Shown one piece after another: positions 62,904 through 64,000 of a stretch of DNA of 64,000 nt. The notes beneath the pieces are model-generated. The model had not been told where the DNA came from. It made no database searches and worked only from the letters and a program-made list of their open reading frames with translations. Source of the DNA: Litoreibacter albidus (GTDB taxonomy: Bacteria; Pseudomonadota; Alphaproteobacteria; Rhodobacterales; Rhodobacteraceae); contig NZ_FNOI01000001.1 of assembly GCF_900107015.1 (NCBI RefSeq), positions 622,501 to 686,500 on the forward strand. Direction: 5' to 3'. How positions within the stretch are numbered: the first letter of the stretch is position 1; each line of letters opens with the position of its first letter. The translations under genes were made by a program, and so were the position numbers.

Positions 62904-62930
62904 CGGCCCGCTTCTATAAGGAGCGGGCCG
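62904..62930 (-). terminator. Hairpin between gap and pgk
   Basis: CGGCCCGCT (62904-62912) and AGCGGGCCG (62922-62930) form a perfect 9-bp stem; a short T-rich stretch (GCTTTTATGG) follows on the minus strand. Likely a partial terminator or mRNA stabiliser after gap. Confidence 0.6.
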
Positions 62931-62963
62931 CGTGATCTAGTCGTCGGTTGGGGCTAATTGCAG

Positions 62964-63968
62964 CTAGATAAGCTTGCCCATCGCCACGGCGGTGTCTGCC
63001 ATGCGGTTCGAGAAGCCCCATTCGTTGTCGTACCATGTCAGGATGCGGACCATGCGGCCGTCCAGAACTTTGGTTTGATCCGCCGCAAAGATCGAGGAGC
63101 GCGGGTCGTGGTTGAAGTCGGAGCTGACAAGCTTCTTCTCGGTGTAGCCAAGAATACCTTTCAGCGGGCCGTTCTCTGCGGCGGCCGAGATCAGCGCGTT
63201 CACCTCGTCGATTGTGGTGTCGCGGGCGGCTTCAAAGGTCAAATCCACCACCGATACGTTCGGGGTTGGCACGCGGATCGCCACGCCGTCCAACTTGCCG
63301 TCCAGCTCTGGTAGCACCAAGCCCACGGCCTTGGCGGCACCTGTGGATGTCGGGATCATCGACAAAGCCGCCGCGCGGGCGCGGTACAGGTCTTTGTGCA
63401 TCGTGTCCAAAGTGGGCTGATCGCCCGTGTAGCTGTGGATCGTCGTCATGAAGCCTTTGACGATGCCGATGTTGGCCTCAAGCACGTGCACAACTGGCGA
63501 CAAGCAGTTGGTGGTGCAAGATGCGTTGGACACAACGATGTCGTCGGCGGTCAGGGTTTCGTGGTTCACGCCGTAGACGATGGTTTTGTCCGCGTCCTTG
63601 CCTGGTGCCGAAATCAGCACCCGCGAGGAGCCGTTTTCGAGGTGCGCCTGACAGGCTTCTTTCGATGTGAAAATGCCGGTACATTCCAGAACAACGTCCA
63701 CGTCGCCCCATGGCAGGTCAGCGGGGTTGCGAATGGCGGTTACCTTGATCGGGCCACGGCCCACGTCGATCGTGTCGCCGTCAACGACGACTTCTTGCGG
63801 GAAGCGTCCGTGAACTGAATCGTACTGCAACAGGTGCGCGTTGGTCTCGACTGGGCCTAGGTCATTGATGGCAATCACCTCAATGTCGGTGCGACCGCTC
63901 TCGATGATGCCGCGCAACACATTACGGCCGATGCGACCAAAACCGTTGATGGCTACTTTAACTGACAT
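62964..63968 (-). CDS. gap: Glyceraldehyde-3-phosphate dehydrogenase
   Basis: 334 residues: Rossmann motif [14 protein letters not shown], catalytic Cys151 in [12 protein letters not shown], substrate loop [20 protein letters not shown] and the C-terminal [18 protein letters not shown] ribosome binding site precedes the ATG at 63968. Upstream DNA leaves the window after 32 bp. Confidence 0.97.
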   Translation of the reverse strand: MSVKVAINGFGRIGRNVLRGIIESGRTDIEVIAINDLGPVETNAHLLQYDSVHGRFPQEVVVDGDTIDVGRGPIKVTAIRNPADLPWGDVDVVLECTGIFTSKEACQAHLENGSSRVLISAPGKDADKTIVYGVNHETLTADDIVVSNASCTTNCLSPVVHVLEANIGIVKGFMTTIHSYTGDQPTLDTMHKDLYRARAAALSMIPTSTGAAKAVGLVLPELDGKLDGVAIRVPTPNVSVVDLTFEAARDTTIDEVNALISAAAENGPLKGILGYTEKKLVSSDFNHDPRSSIFAADQTKVLDGRMVRILTWYDNEWGFSNRMADTAVAMGKLI

Positions 63969-64000
63969 GGGGAGGACCCTCCTGCTGGGAGATTGGAAAT

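Overview
The window looks like chromosomal DNA from a Rhodobacterales alphaproteobacterium, probably of the Roseobacter group. The reasons are a complete Rhodobacter-type gene transfer agent (GTA) cluster, an E1-beta pyruvate dehydrogenase subunit carrying its own lipoyl domain, a fused mrpA/B antiporter gene, a Hint-domain protein, a DUF2155-type protein next to aat and accBC, and GANTC and CtrA-like sites. I cannot name the genus. No rRNA, CRISPR array, insertion sequence or integrase was seen. No gap between genes exceeds 300 bp; the longest are 22547-22833, 18722-18976 and 8477-8729.

Region by region. 1-3084: tail of a DUF2155 protein, aat, accC, accB and a small hypothetical gene. 3222-8476: a branched-chain amino acid or amide ABC transporter operon (minus strand). 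It is divergent from 8730-14593, which holds an ScfR-like XRE regulator, a response regulator, a small membrane protein, a sodium-symporter/histidine-kinase fusion and an orphan SpoA (FliM/FliN-like) protein. 14658-18140: glnB-glnA (minus strand) divergent from nnrE-nnrD. 18218-23403: Hint protein, tRNA-Leu(UAG), tig, a membrane protein, the rpsF-rpsR-rplI operon and a YceI protein. 23582-26930: a threonate-type dehydrogenase/kinase pair convergent with a cytochrome b561-YceI fusion. 27100-39681: fabD-fabG-acpP and fabF-mltG, separated by an mrp Na+/H+ antiporter operon, a frameshifted gene and a GST. 39888-54683: the GTA cluster g1 to g15 including g3.5 and g10.1, plus a DUF2793 fibre-like gene, followed by cysE. 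55666-63968 (minus strand): pdhABC, an FtsB-like gene, class I fructose-bisphosphate aldolase, an SDR, pgk and gap.

The GTA cluster is the outstanding system. Key residues of terminase, prohead protease and tail peptidase are present, and there is no integrase, repressor or replication module, so it reads as a domesticated capsid/tail gene set rather than a prophage. Its non-coding DNA is also notable. A CtrA-like site, a good sigma-70-like promoter and then an intrinsic terminator precede g1. A four-segment attenuator-like element sits between the terminase and portal genes. Further hairpins follow the major capsid gene and precede the major tail gene. Together these suggest that transcription through the cluster is gated at several points.

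Elsewhere, the most interesting signals are a 20-bp palindrome in front of pdhA, four GANTC (CcrM) sites within 68 bp upstream of the ftsB-like gene, and repeated TTTGTAAAC-like motifs between the ABC transporter operon and the ScfR-like regulator. All functional calls are from reading the sequence and translations; no database search was run.
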